Assembly (NCBI GenBank): GCA_905221615.1
Contig: CAJNDT010004546.1
Location: 51,001-115,000, forward strand
Reading direction: 5' to 3'
Length of the DNA: 64,000 nucleotides
From: Symbiodinium sp. CCMP2592
Taxonomy: Eukaryota; Sar; Dinophyceae; Suessiales; Symbiodiniaceae
Position numbers and translations under genes: made by a program. Within the stretch, counting starts at the first letter, position 1; each line of letters begins with the position of its first letter. This document shows, in pieces, positions 35,601 through 40,035 of the stretch. The notes below the pieces were generated by a model, which was not told the DNA's origin, searched no databases, and saw only the letters and a list, made by a program, of their open reading frames with translations.

Positions 35601-36204
35601 TTTGACTAAGGGTTTGAGGGCTAAGGAAACTCGTGAGCAATTGCGACAGGGCGCAGTTTTTCGTGAAGAAGCTGCCAAGCGAAGGGTTCCGGATCAAAAA
35701 GATAGTGTTATCGGTGTGAATGTTTGCGAGGGCAGTTGATCCGGATAGCTCGCGGCATGCTTCATGTTTGACTTTTGAAAGTTGATTCGACCGCGCAGCA
35801 GTGTGGCTCCTGGTGCAAGCAAAAGAGCCGTTCGTTGCCGTAGCGTTGCAGCGGATGGGTGGCAAGGCTGCATTTTGTTAGGCTGCCTGCAGTAGGGATA
35901 TTGGAGTCTCCGGGTCTAAGGGTGCAGACTAGAGTCCGGGAAACAGGGCGCAGCCTTTTGTCCCTGGTTCTTAGTACGGAAAGGGGGAGTGGATTTTGGA
36001 GACAAAACCTGGGGATTATATAGGGACTACCCATTCCCTACTAAGCACCAGACAGTTTTCGTGACCCCCTACCTCCGCGCCGGGTTTGGTAACTTGGCCC
36101 AGCACGACCTGGTTCTGCGCCAGGTCTCTTAAAACCAGTTCGGAGCATTCGGCAAAGAAGGCTTCCGCGTCCCTGTGCAGCCGCACTTCCACGGCCTCCT
36201 CCAT
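23674..36204 (-). CDS. GNAT-family N-acetyltransferase, four exons, ~247 aa
   Basis: Transfers an acetyl group from acetyl-CoA to an amine; substrate unknown. Exon 1 36204-36073 (ATG; VRLHRDAEAFFAECSELVLR, then NQVVLGQV), exon 2 24690-24565 (AKAISWTPKMVVTAMELSSS), exon 3 24416-24068, exon 4 23810-23674 (stop TGA). Exon 3 holds VWQVGADIAAVSTAG and the acetyl-CoA loop motif IQLVYTSPPHRRRGCAAALV (V-Y-T-x-P-x-x-R-R-x-G-x-A); exon 4 holds the late GNAT strand AKRLYEKLGF. The order and spacing match the GNAT subgroup with an N-terminal 'LxxNQxxLG' segment. Phases agree at all junctions (0/0, 0/0, 1/1). Donors: GT (36072), GC (24564), GC (24067). Intron 1 is 11.4 kb because a copia retrotransposon sits in it; intron 3 contains a MITE. 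Intron 2 ends CCCTAAACCTCAG. The exon 1-2 join could hide one more small exon. Confidence 0.88.
23880..23998. mobile_element. Diverged family A MITE inside GNAT intron 3
   Basis: Starts GGCCCAAGGGACTTAGTAAG and ends CTTGCTAAGTCCCCTGGGCC, i.e. the same ACTTAGTAA signature with altered outer ends. It fills almost half of the 257-nt intron between GNAT exons 3 and 4, a direct example of a MITE residing in an intron. Confidence 0.7.
27124..27300 (+). repeat. 5' LTR of copia element
   Basis: Begins TGTGAATGTTTGCGAGGGCA and ends GGCTGCCTGCA. Identical to the 3' LTR except at 27228. Confidence 0.96.
27302..27314 (+). promoter_or_regulatory. Primer-binding site
   Basis: TGGCAGCGGAGCC begins one base after the 5' LTR. 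Its complement ends in CCA, as a tRNA 3' end must. The pattern resembles the initiator-Met-tRNA-type site TGGTATCAGAGC of plant copia elements, so an initiator tRNA is a reasonable but unproven primer. Confidence 0.7.
27323..28036 (+). CDS. Copia Gag, N-terminal part (frameshifted relative to Pol)
   Basis: Starts at ATG 27323, 23 bases after the 5' LTR. The first ~150 residues are Gln/Ser/Trp-rich and low complexity (WQGAGNSWDYYGSNGWSYS), then comes a structured Gag segment (YIPEYDGTTPMREYQRRVKL). The frame ends at a stop at 28036, but the next frame continues the same Gag (LWKELEPLEFLRTFQTLADF). The break is near 27998-28002, where an extra TGCAC appears to be inserted. Either this copy is mutated, or Gag-Pol needs a frameshift; a 5-base insertion is easier to explain as mutation. 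Confidence 0.85.
   Translation: MAASYSAEVQHDASQSGSGQAADQSNGNQDRQSWYSSSQWQGAGNSWDYYGSNGWSYSAPSAWAWQSAPSWGNAQWGGSWWHGAAWTDDSTSQSKNGAAESQAQASPEEADTTRRQSASTMEEDPWGVPEGTGSLDDDQGSSSKQGSAAQPKATGKDYIPEYDGTTPMREYQRRVKLFEMSTGIDPSFRAQKLMEKLSGNAWLATESIPLESLKDPQGVTRLLEHCTSGRSSSRWSF
28003..35739 (+). CDS. Copia Gag-Pol polyprotein with extra domains (~2,570 codons)
   Basis: Residue numbers count from codon 28051. Gag C-terminus; CCHC-like knuckle C-x2-C-x9-H-x6-C at ~191-211; aspartic protease with SDTCCARS (D274); 2OG-Fe(II) dioxygenase-like domain with H549-R-D551, distal H618 and R627; out-of-frame linker ~668-997; degenerate methyltransferase-like domain ~1091-1240 (LEVFDGEAQV); integrase zinc site H1423, H1428, C1456, C1459 and catalytic D1487, D1546, E1582 (D,D35E); RT with D2086 in GDISNAFLQG and HVDD at 2177-2180; RNase H with D2341, E2416, D2463, D2516. 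All hallmark catalytic residues of integrase, RT and RNase H are present, so those enzymes may be active. HVDD in place of YVDD is a tolerated variation in copia RTs. Confidence 0.93.
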   Translation, partial: LWKELEPLEFLRTFQTLADFYKGFRRSKGQEFVAYDMEFRRHGQRLEEVGAGIAGVTKAYWFLEKASLSSELRKQVVAAAGGQYDYNKLRAAVMAIVPQVNKEDDGPSTSSSGGNHRQWRRSPAKVHATTQDGDENMEAPEGEEVEELPVEALEEELQVLMTQAAKKRAQVERARGYGAPPQKGANRGETPEARERRIAELKRRMPCSACKANGRTVYGHWHSDASCPFNQKGKAEAPAGNVMAVIEEELSDSDEYGPDSSDVFFTEYLCASAVSQIEVDGHDHRLALSDTCCARSVAGEAWALRHMRHLHGLGVDVYVVDEQRPFRFGAGPRVESRYGIVMPLIVEAAQVTPWVRVSVVQQDVPLLLSKTALKGLGARLDLGDSRILLGKLGTQAPLIETASGLCGFMINDNVAFSENDMTLPPQAMLEGETEIYVPGEAEDENVEPIYKVHAEADRGSTCQKCETCARALIESRDFSYNALEMLANLLPEVKMKKQRAINQAGESRAQGLVAGVWAHGGFSGITRATRDLPWTIKYINQFLRQQVKMEWSSFVLMKNIKTNLHRDKNNAKQALSATVTFGNFQGGELWMREGSAENQPGASVDRRDREGKLVKGTVVSTREKPLVFDPRVSHGTQRWKGTRWCLTCYTSRAIVELGDNDRRLLHDLKFPLKAVDKTRTFGKVSFQCQTSSSHQEPHVLKDEVGSVNVCTPHDLSSPCVAQPESDSARSANHQPQCDSECDGLQVHCAEEEGRICRVHHGTDYRVGGGVAQARCGAAQADLDIDQAEESGGPSADRLEEVRCSSPQAPVRDSGRAGFAAAPGQSLGPLATSLVGHGDRHVGPGGYGGAEGRTRGPLLGDADVPIVSDTICDPHQQDDTGRFLRVCPIPDESEHNGSHVQWHAGKDGPGRAGERAQGQDPRGVRRRCEKGREAEQVHRVSEGPDQCGSSQDSLLDRVAGRLLRWVVGEDGSPPRRDGFRPRGFLQGDQRQSDVRGDGNDQAAPEEQGRDREVKPTFSAEATAGDTSEHRSTSESVLNCKSCNAESLPRNPDEIRARIRDGCERRRHLKKGAIKRFLGNAKAVAASVMIASTAALGMAMQSVPSTAVVRPDVLEVFDGEAQVSSSFGRWGWSTAKPVDLKLGDGKCDAERHDGLLEWVERNRPRLVVVSCARDFKSLDVIDKSKSSQEKRRLKHHREKQLPFVHFVESVFERQMKRGDDVLVSTCAASGAFREPVFQKIMNHPQVYATALDSRGNSAKDASSRFSGSHTVLWLSTALEICEELNMLSREGSRGGGLREMIHSHGRQCASAICKGYVKVLKRKDPSRVRKMLRQVAARIRNPRNRQVIRDLRWNEKNISKALARWSAVFAVDSSGGGDAHSDAPMHDPLEDETDQELLAADRVDQGGEPLRSDLAYDGVKFEVPSGRRLSPEIKEGLRKAHCNLGHPSKADLKRFLKLGGAKQEVVEAVDWMQCVSCAHSNRPKAHRTTNIPPCSITFGDEVHLDCFCIHDNTPEAYWFLSIVDRATSYHVVELLRDHSPNELHRAFDRAWAKWAGPPLRVSVDFEGGFRGKEFWNQVSESGASLVSIAGTAHWQAGKVERHNQTVKDMLRTVIRHTHVRGREQIRVAGREVCWAKNTLVREHGWSPVALVFGKEPRVFGELHSQGEPNMFHPRVGDPDSEVARRMRYRYHAKLEYVKSQARQMLARTAHNRVRKITNPRVGQMVFFWRAERKKEPSRWVGPAYVVGLQGSSAWVAIGGRCFLVAGEHLREACGDERNFGDPQIQKAIALFKKTPKEATFEDLTRQPPPSEEPLEIEQQSFAHDLARDAGDFEQGVTELPEELRRVVKRVGWTQDSSGNPVLVTRRAWAYRTPEAKYEGTSYPYRTTWGRFDGEWIWLEKDVKWSELSNPNSFLPQAPAEILITAFSRRSKREMTLDDVPVVIKRRREGEEREAAVHAVHHGKIVGKNKLKRMMDKEVPYEKIPESERAAYHEAQEKEWQSWRQYESCEVLSEEESARVLRENPKRVLPSRYVYRNKNAGLVDEQGRALPVRAKARLCLQGHLCPDSQTGQVQVDSPTVERVSTMLFLHMCISYGWSQNWFIGDISNAFLQGAPLQGKEAMYMRPPKQGLKGVGPNQILKLLKPVYGRPDAPRAWYEELAKVLTQELGFSKSYIDPAVFMLRNPEGLLIGVMIIHVDDLMVCHDGSQQAMDAIERLRKRFPFGTWERVADKPQGVTYCGKEICLRKDTQPYITLAQDGFVDGRLEEMDIEPSRKRCPEQYASEEERAEYRSIVGSLQWLSTQSRPDMSFETNQLQKRIADLRVFDLSRANKAVREVKENRMLLTFRDLGRDAQLIVYSDAGLYSSVGAEISEQECEDILQSQKDKKLVYSQKGALVGFVKRGSTEVRGESTHVNVLDWKSSTNRRVLESSFAGETHAALMGLGMGHFCQVLMSELRFGSDVVGSVDDDGWNDLVPMTLVTDCRSIYDTVHKDGQHISDKASVVHAVLLRQALTTRQVACRVRLLWVPTRHQLADGLTKGLRAKETREQLRQGAVFREEAAKRRVPDQKDSVIGVNVCEGS
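30158..31039 (+). CDS. Overlapping-frame ORF in the copia element with a topoisomerase-type zinc-ribbon-like motif
   Basis: This frame, not the long Pol frame, reads like real protein here: KKKEEYVACIMARTTVSAEE, LKHLYETVVVPDLQRPLDNH, then MCQSCQIPFVIRTNRMTRED and FFGCVRFPMSRNTM. The last part matches the C-x2-C...FxGCxxFPxxxxT plan of small zinc ribbons from the topoisomerase I tail, with the fourth Cys replaced. It stops at 31039. The Pol frame translates the same DNA as a Gly/Arg/Gln-rich linker with no domain. A donor-like GTGAGT at 30052 in phase with the upstream dioxygenase domain, and CAG at 30191-30193 in phase with this ORF, suggest a spliced product joining the two, but this is inference. 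Confidence 0.6.
   Translation: MWLSRRVIQLDQQTISHSVTVSAMVSKYTAPKKKEEYVACIMARTTVSAEELRKHDVERLKQIWTLIKPKKAAAPLPTGWKKYDVPALKHLYETVVVPDLQRPLDNHWVRWQRPLLVTEIDMWAQEVTEARKDEPEDLYSETPMCQSCQIPFVIRTNRMTREDFFGCVRFPMSRNTMALTYNGMPAKTVQDGLEKERKAKTLEESAEDVKREEKPNKFTGYPKGPTNAARRKTPCLTEWRGDSSDGSWARTGPLPVETDSDHEDSSKVINANLTSEEMEMIKQLRKSKGEIEK
35715..35891 (+). repeat. 3' LTR of copia element
   Basis: 177 bp, one mismatch to the 5' LTR. The polyprotein frame runs into it and stops at TGA 35737-35739, so the last codons are LTR sequence. Confidence 0.96.
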
Positions 36205-36254
36205 GAAGGATCCCTGTAGGGTTTCGGGTTTAGGGTTTAGGGTTTAGGGGGCAC

Positions 36255-36347
36255 AAGCTGTCGGCCGAAGGACTTGAGCAAAAACTGCTTGCGCTGCATG
36301 GCTTGGAAAACATCCGGCACAAAGGCCATGAAATCCAAAACGATATC
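36255..36347 (-). CDS. Possible exon just upstream of the GNAT gene
   Basis: After the acceptor CATAG, 31 in-phase codons read DIVLDFMAFVPDVFQAMQRK then QFLLKSFGRQL, followed by GTGCCC or by a stop provided by CCCTAAACCC. Only about 40 nt separate it from the AG before the GNAT start, so it may be the last exon of the upstream gene or a GNAT 5' exon. Family not recognised. Confidence 0.45.
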
Positions 36348-36554
36348 CTATGCTGAACTTAGAACCCTAGCAAAAATTAGAATTTTAGCTGCTTCTTAGG
36401 GATTATATATAACCAAAAACTAAAAATTATTTCTAAGTACCCCTAAGTATCGTAGAGCCTCAACCGCAAACCCCGAAGCCCGTCTCAACATCCCAGGGCC
36501 CGGTACCGAGCCCTAGGCCCCCCCAGCCCAGAAGCACAATGGGCACCTCATCCT

Positions 36555-36738
36555 GGGTTTAGGGTTTAGGGTTTAGGGTTTAGGGGTTTAGGGTTTAGGG
36601 GTTTAGGGTTTAGGGTTTAGGGGTTTAGGGTTTAGGGTTTAGGGGTTTAGGGTTTAGGGGTTTAGGGGTTTAGGGTTTAGGGTTTAGGGTTTAGGGTTTA
36701 GGGGTTTAGGGTTTAGGGTTTAGGGTTTAGGGTTTAGG
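36555..36738. repeat. Interstitial telomere-type (TTTAGGG)n array
   Basis: About 25 tandem TTTAGGG units with occasional TTTAGGGG variants, the longest such block here. Others: 21719-21837, 25499-25560, 60360-60410, 61890-62020 and 63843-63950. They occur in both orientations far from any chromosome end in this window. Confidence 0.93.
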
Positions 36739-36800
36739 TTCTTTTTTGTTTAACGCCTTTTTCCACCTGCCTGTTTGTTGGTCGGTAGAATCCACAGGGT
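36739..36800 (-). mobile_element. Short 5'-truncated retro-insert sharing its 3' tail with the 42-48 kb insertion
   Basis: On the minus strand: GTGGATTCTACC, about 20 nt of spacer, GGAAAAAGGCGTTAAACAAA and an A-rich tail. The 6.3-kb insertion ends GTGGATTCCAACC, spacer, GGAAAAAGGCGTTCAAAAAA. The common elements and their spacing suggest a shared 3' recognition tail. It is embedded in telomere-type repeats, so a target duplication cannot be judged. Confidence 0.55.
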
Positions 36801-36915
36801 TTAGGGTTTAGGGCTTCATCCCAATCCCTGGAATCAGCGCCCTAAAGTCTGAACCCCAAACCCCGAACCGCTAGACCGCTAAACAATCCTCAGACCCAAA
36901 ACCCTACAGGGAACT

Positions 36916-37001
36916 CCAGAAAGTTGGAATATGGGCTTCAGGGTAGGATACCCTGTAATTTACCATAAAGGGTTTAGGATAATCATATTCCAACTTTCTG
37001 G
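36916..37001. mobile_element. Short inverted-repeat element
   Basis: CCAGAAAGTTGGAATATG at the left is matched exactly by its inverse CATATTCCAACTTTCTGG at the right. Only one copy is seen in the window. Confidence 0.7.
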
Positions 37002-37118
37002 CTTTTACTTTCCACCCCGAAACCTCAGAAAAGCCCTGGCCCCAAAAACTTCCAAAAACCCAGAGCCGCTGAACCTCGCAGGGACCCTATACCTCCAAAA
37101 GCCCCCAAAAGCCCGAAC

Positions 37119-37211
37119 GTAGGAACCTGATTAAGAAACCTTGGGCCTTTATTCGGGCTCCTTTTATAAATTGGCGGTTATAGGCCCAGGGTTTCTTGAT
37201 CAGGTTCCTAC
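37119..37211. mobile_element. Short inverted-repeat element
   Basis: GTAGGAACCTGATTAAGAAA at the left and TTTCTTGATCAGGTTCCTAC at the right, with CTTGGGCC/GGCCCAGG inside: arms of about 28 bp with two mismatches. Confidence 0.7.
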
Positions 37212-37219
37212 ATGACAGC

Positions 37220-37320
37220 CCCAAATCTCTGCGGAGGAGCTCTGGTCCATGTCCATCTCCTTGAAGGCCTTCATCAGCCCAGCTTTCAACTCATGGGGCT
37301 CCACGTTTCCGTCCTTGTTC
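37220..37320 (-). CDS. EF-hand-containing exon
   Basis: After the acceptor TCGAG the minus strand reads NKDGNVEPHELKAGLMKAFK then EMDMDQSSSAEIW. NKDGNVEPHE supplies positions 3-12 of an EF-hand loop (N3, D5, N7, E9, E12), the first two residues coming from the preceding exon; the start leaves phase 2, as at other junctions here. It may belong to the downstream end of the 5'-nucleotidase gene or to a separate gene. Confidence 0.65.
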
Positions 37321-37656
37321 CTCGAAAAAAAGGGTTTTGGCGTTTCGGGTTTAGGGGTTGCGGGGTTTAGGGGTTTAGGGTTTTAGGGTTTAGAGCTTGA
37401 GGGCTTAAGGGTTTCGGCCTGAGTGTTGGGTATAGGGGCTTCTTGGGCTCAGCTTTAGGGTGCAGGGTGCTGGGGTTTAAAGCATCGGATCGGGCTTTGG
37501 GGCATGGGGGCGTTGAAAGGAATCTCTGCATGTGAGGGCTGCTTCAAGGGCGCCAAGACCTGAAAACCCAAAACCATCTAAACTCGAACCCTAAACCCAA
37601 GACCCTCCTCCCAGAATCCTTATTTAGAACCCTTCGGGCCCTTGAGCAACCCCTCT

Positions 37657-37779
37657 ACTTAAAGGATCATGGGACTTAGTAACTAAAGTTATTATTAGGG
37701 TAACTATACTTATAACTACTTATAACCCCAATTAAGGTACTTATAACCTTACTTACTAAGTCCCAGGATCCTCCAAGTA
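37657..37779. mobile_element. MITE-like element, family A (opposite orientation)
   Basis: Third copy, inverted relative to 3827-3950: it starts ACTTAAAGGATCATGGGACT and ends AAGTCCCAGGATCCTCCAAG, with the core CCCCAATTAAGGTACTTATA on this strand. Confidence 0.78.
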
Positions 37780-37799
37780 GAAGCCTTTTAGAACCATCT

Positions 37800-37867
37800 G
37801 CCAGGCCGCTGGTCCCAGGAGGAGAAGCCGAGCAGTTTCCTCCAGAGGTCCTTCATGCAGACCTGGA
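37800..37867 (-). CDS. Possible exon, unidentified
   Basis: The acceptor CTTGTCTTCCAG has a good pyrimidine tract. The exon reads VCMKDLWRKLLGFSSWDQRP. It lies upstream of the EF-hand exon at 37.2-37.3 kb on the same strand. No family recognised. Confidence 0.4.
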
Positions 37868-38453
37868 AGACAAGAGGGGCCCAGATTCGGGGCTAGGGGG
37901 TTTGGGGTTTCAAGGTTTAGGGCTTTACAGTTTAGGGTTCAGGGTTTGGGGTTTTGGGTCTGAGGTGGTTAGCGTTTGGGGTTGAGGGAAAGTCTCCACT
38001 ATATGGGGGCCTTGATAGATAGAATGCGCTGCTGAAGCGCCTAGAGCGCCTTATATGGTTTTGTCAAAGCGCCTTCCTAACTAGACTCTCATCTGGAAGC
38101 ATCAAGAACCAGTTTCAACCCTCTTTGTTACCCTCGTTCGCATTTGCATTGCTATTCCTTCCGACCTATCGTATCAAGCTCAGCCCTCAGGACTCAGACT
38201 AAAATGCGGGTCTTAGTGAGTAGAGTAGGGTTTTGGCTATGTTACGTAATCGTGGTAAAATTTGACGGGGACGATCAGGGGATACTATTACTAAGTATTC
38301 CGATCCCCCCCCCCCCCCCCCCCCGCTAATTGCAAGCCCGTACCCCAAGAAATCCTGCAGTTCTAACTTGCACCCCTAAACCATATGCTCAACCCGAACC
38401 CTAAACCCGACACAACACTGAAACCCTAAACTCTAAAACCTAAAGCCCGAATA

Positions 38454-38566
38454 TAGGGGCCTTAATAATTGGAATGTGATTTTGTGGCCCAGTATATATA
38501 CCATAACTATAATGAGGAACCCCCAAAATTGTATTGGTAATTATTTAAGCCCCTACGTTACAGTAC
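38454..38566. mobile_element. MITE-like element, family C
   Basis: Starts TAGGGGCCTTAATAATTGGA and ends TTGGTAATTATTTAAGCCCC, with AATGAGGAACCCCCAAAATT inside. The same layout recurs at 20730-20822, 24747-24836 and 55858-55963; in two of these it is followed by CGTTATAGTACCCTTA, implying a longer original unit. Confidence 0.72.
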
Positions 38567-38636
38567 CCTTATAGTATCCCTTCTAATAACCCTGACCCCT
38601 TGACAGGAACCCTACTCTTATTATAAAGGCTTCTCT

Positions 38637-38752
38637 ATGGGAGTTTCCGAAAAAAGGGTACCCTAATATAGTACCCTAGGTAGTAGGATCCTTATTATGA
38701 GGACCCCAAAATAAGGTACCCCTAATTTTCGGAAACTCCCATATTAAACTCT
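38637..38752. mobile_element. MITE-like element, family D
   Basis: Starts ATGGGAGTTTCCGAAAAAAG and ends CTAATTTTCGGAAACTCCCA, a long near-perfect inverted repeat. Half-copies with AGGGTACCCTA and TAGGATCC signatures are at 14105-14185 and 14636-14703. Confidence 0.75.
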
Positions 38753-38759
38753 TAGAGAC

Positions 38760-38850
38760 CCGAATCTTCGAGAGCTCTCGCCTCGATGATTGCAGGCTTC
38801 GCAAGCGCACAGCACTCCTGGAGGGCTCCAGACAGAAGGGGCTCCCTCCT
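38760..38850 (-). CDS. Possible exon, unidentified
   Basis: Minus strand reads EPLLSGALQECCALAKPAII then EARALEDSG, amphipathic helix-like. The strand agrees with its neighbours; boundaries not resolved. Confidence 0.35.
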
Positions 38851-40035
38851 AAGATTAAGGCTAATACAAATGATACGAATAGCAAGAATAAGACAAAAGA
38901 ATAGGACTAGTCATAACATAACCAGAAACATGATACTAGAAATACGAATACTAGCAATAGGAATATTAATGGGTGGTCTTTACAGATCCCATTCTGGGAA
39001 TCCTTCTTAGAGGTCCTTCGGGGATCTGGGATCCTACTTTGGGAGTCCTTCTCAGAGGTCCTTAGGGGTCGGTGGACCACAAGGCGATCCTGCTAGGGGG
39101 GGTCCTTCCAAGGGATCTCTTCGAAGTCAGTCGCATTTCGATCCTACTACCATGCAGTGGGTGGAGGAGCCTTGAAGGTGAAGGACACCAAACCCCAAGC
39201 CCTAAATTCCAAGCCCAAAGCCCAAACCCTAAACCCAGGGCCCTAAGGCTTTGGACGTCCTAGAAGGGACCTTTTTGGCTTCCCTTACAGGGACCCTAAA
39301 AACCTACAGTAGCCTTTGAAGGAGCCCTATTATAGGTCCCTTGGTGCCTCCGCACTCAAAATCTGGGCCGTTGGGTGTGGAGTCGATTCGAGTTTGGGTC
39401 GCCGTGGTCAGGGCTCAGGGTCTTCACCAGAGGGTTTCTCAAAACCTTTTGTTTTAGGGCTGAAGGTTTAGGGTTTAGGGGTTTAAGGTTTAGGGTTTAC
39501 CCCTAAACCCTCTTCTGTTCTAACAAAAAGCCTCTGTTGAAGTCTGGGGATGTGGGTGGCTCTGAGGACTGTAGGGTTTAAAGTTTGCGGCTGCCTAAGC
39601 CGAGGGCTAGGCAAAAGGAGCTCGCGGATGGACGCAAAGACGTGTTGAGAGCATTTCCCTCCAATGTTGAGTTGCTCTCCGAAAAGAAAAAACTGTCGCA
39701 AAGCATGATCTGGCTGCTTTGGTATGCAGACATTCCTATGGGTGGAATCATCATGTACTACTACGGTGACCGGTGCTGCGATAGTAGCGATCATGGTGAA
39801 AGGTGTGATAATGATTGCTCTGGCTGTCACTCGCAGCAGAAGAACCAGTACTTACGTACGGACCGTTCATACATGACTGTGGTGGAAATAGAAGGAAAGG
39901 GATAAGCACCAAACTCACCATTAACCCTCGCCCTTACACCCTCAACCCTAAATCGAAACGCCTAAACACAGGGACCTAAACCCTGAAACCTGAAAACTAA
40001 ACTGACCCTAAACATACGCACTGAACTCCGCAAAC

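Larger units (their letters stand above)
27124..35891 (+). mobile_element. Ty1/copia LTR retrotransposon, 8,768 bp, apparently recent insertion
   Basis: Two 177-bp LTRs (27124-27300 and 35715-35891) start TG and end CA and differ at one site only (A at 27228, G at 35819). The 5-bp GTAGG occurs immediately before (27119-27123) and after (35892-35896), a perfect target duplication. A primer-binding site follows the 5' LTR. Domain order is gag, CCHC, protease, 2OG-Fe(II)-like, zinc-ribbon in an overlapping frame, methyltransferase-like, integrase, RT, RNase H; integrase before RT defines Ty1/copia. It is much longer than a typical copia element of about 5 kb. It lies antisense in GNAT intron 1. 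A polypurine tract is not evident before the 3' LTR (CAAAAAGATAG is the nearest purine run). Confidence 0.97.

Noticed and set aside
28003-35739. Reading the copia Pol ORF as one uniform 2,562-residue protein
   Set aside because: Between 30052 and 31040 the Pol frame gives a domain-free Gly/Arg-rich linker while another frame encodes the credible protein.
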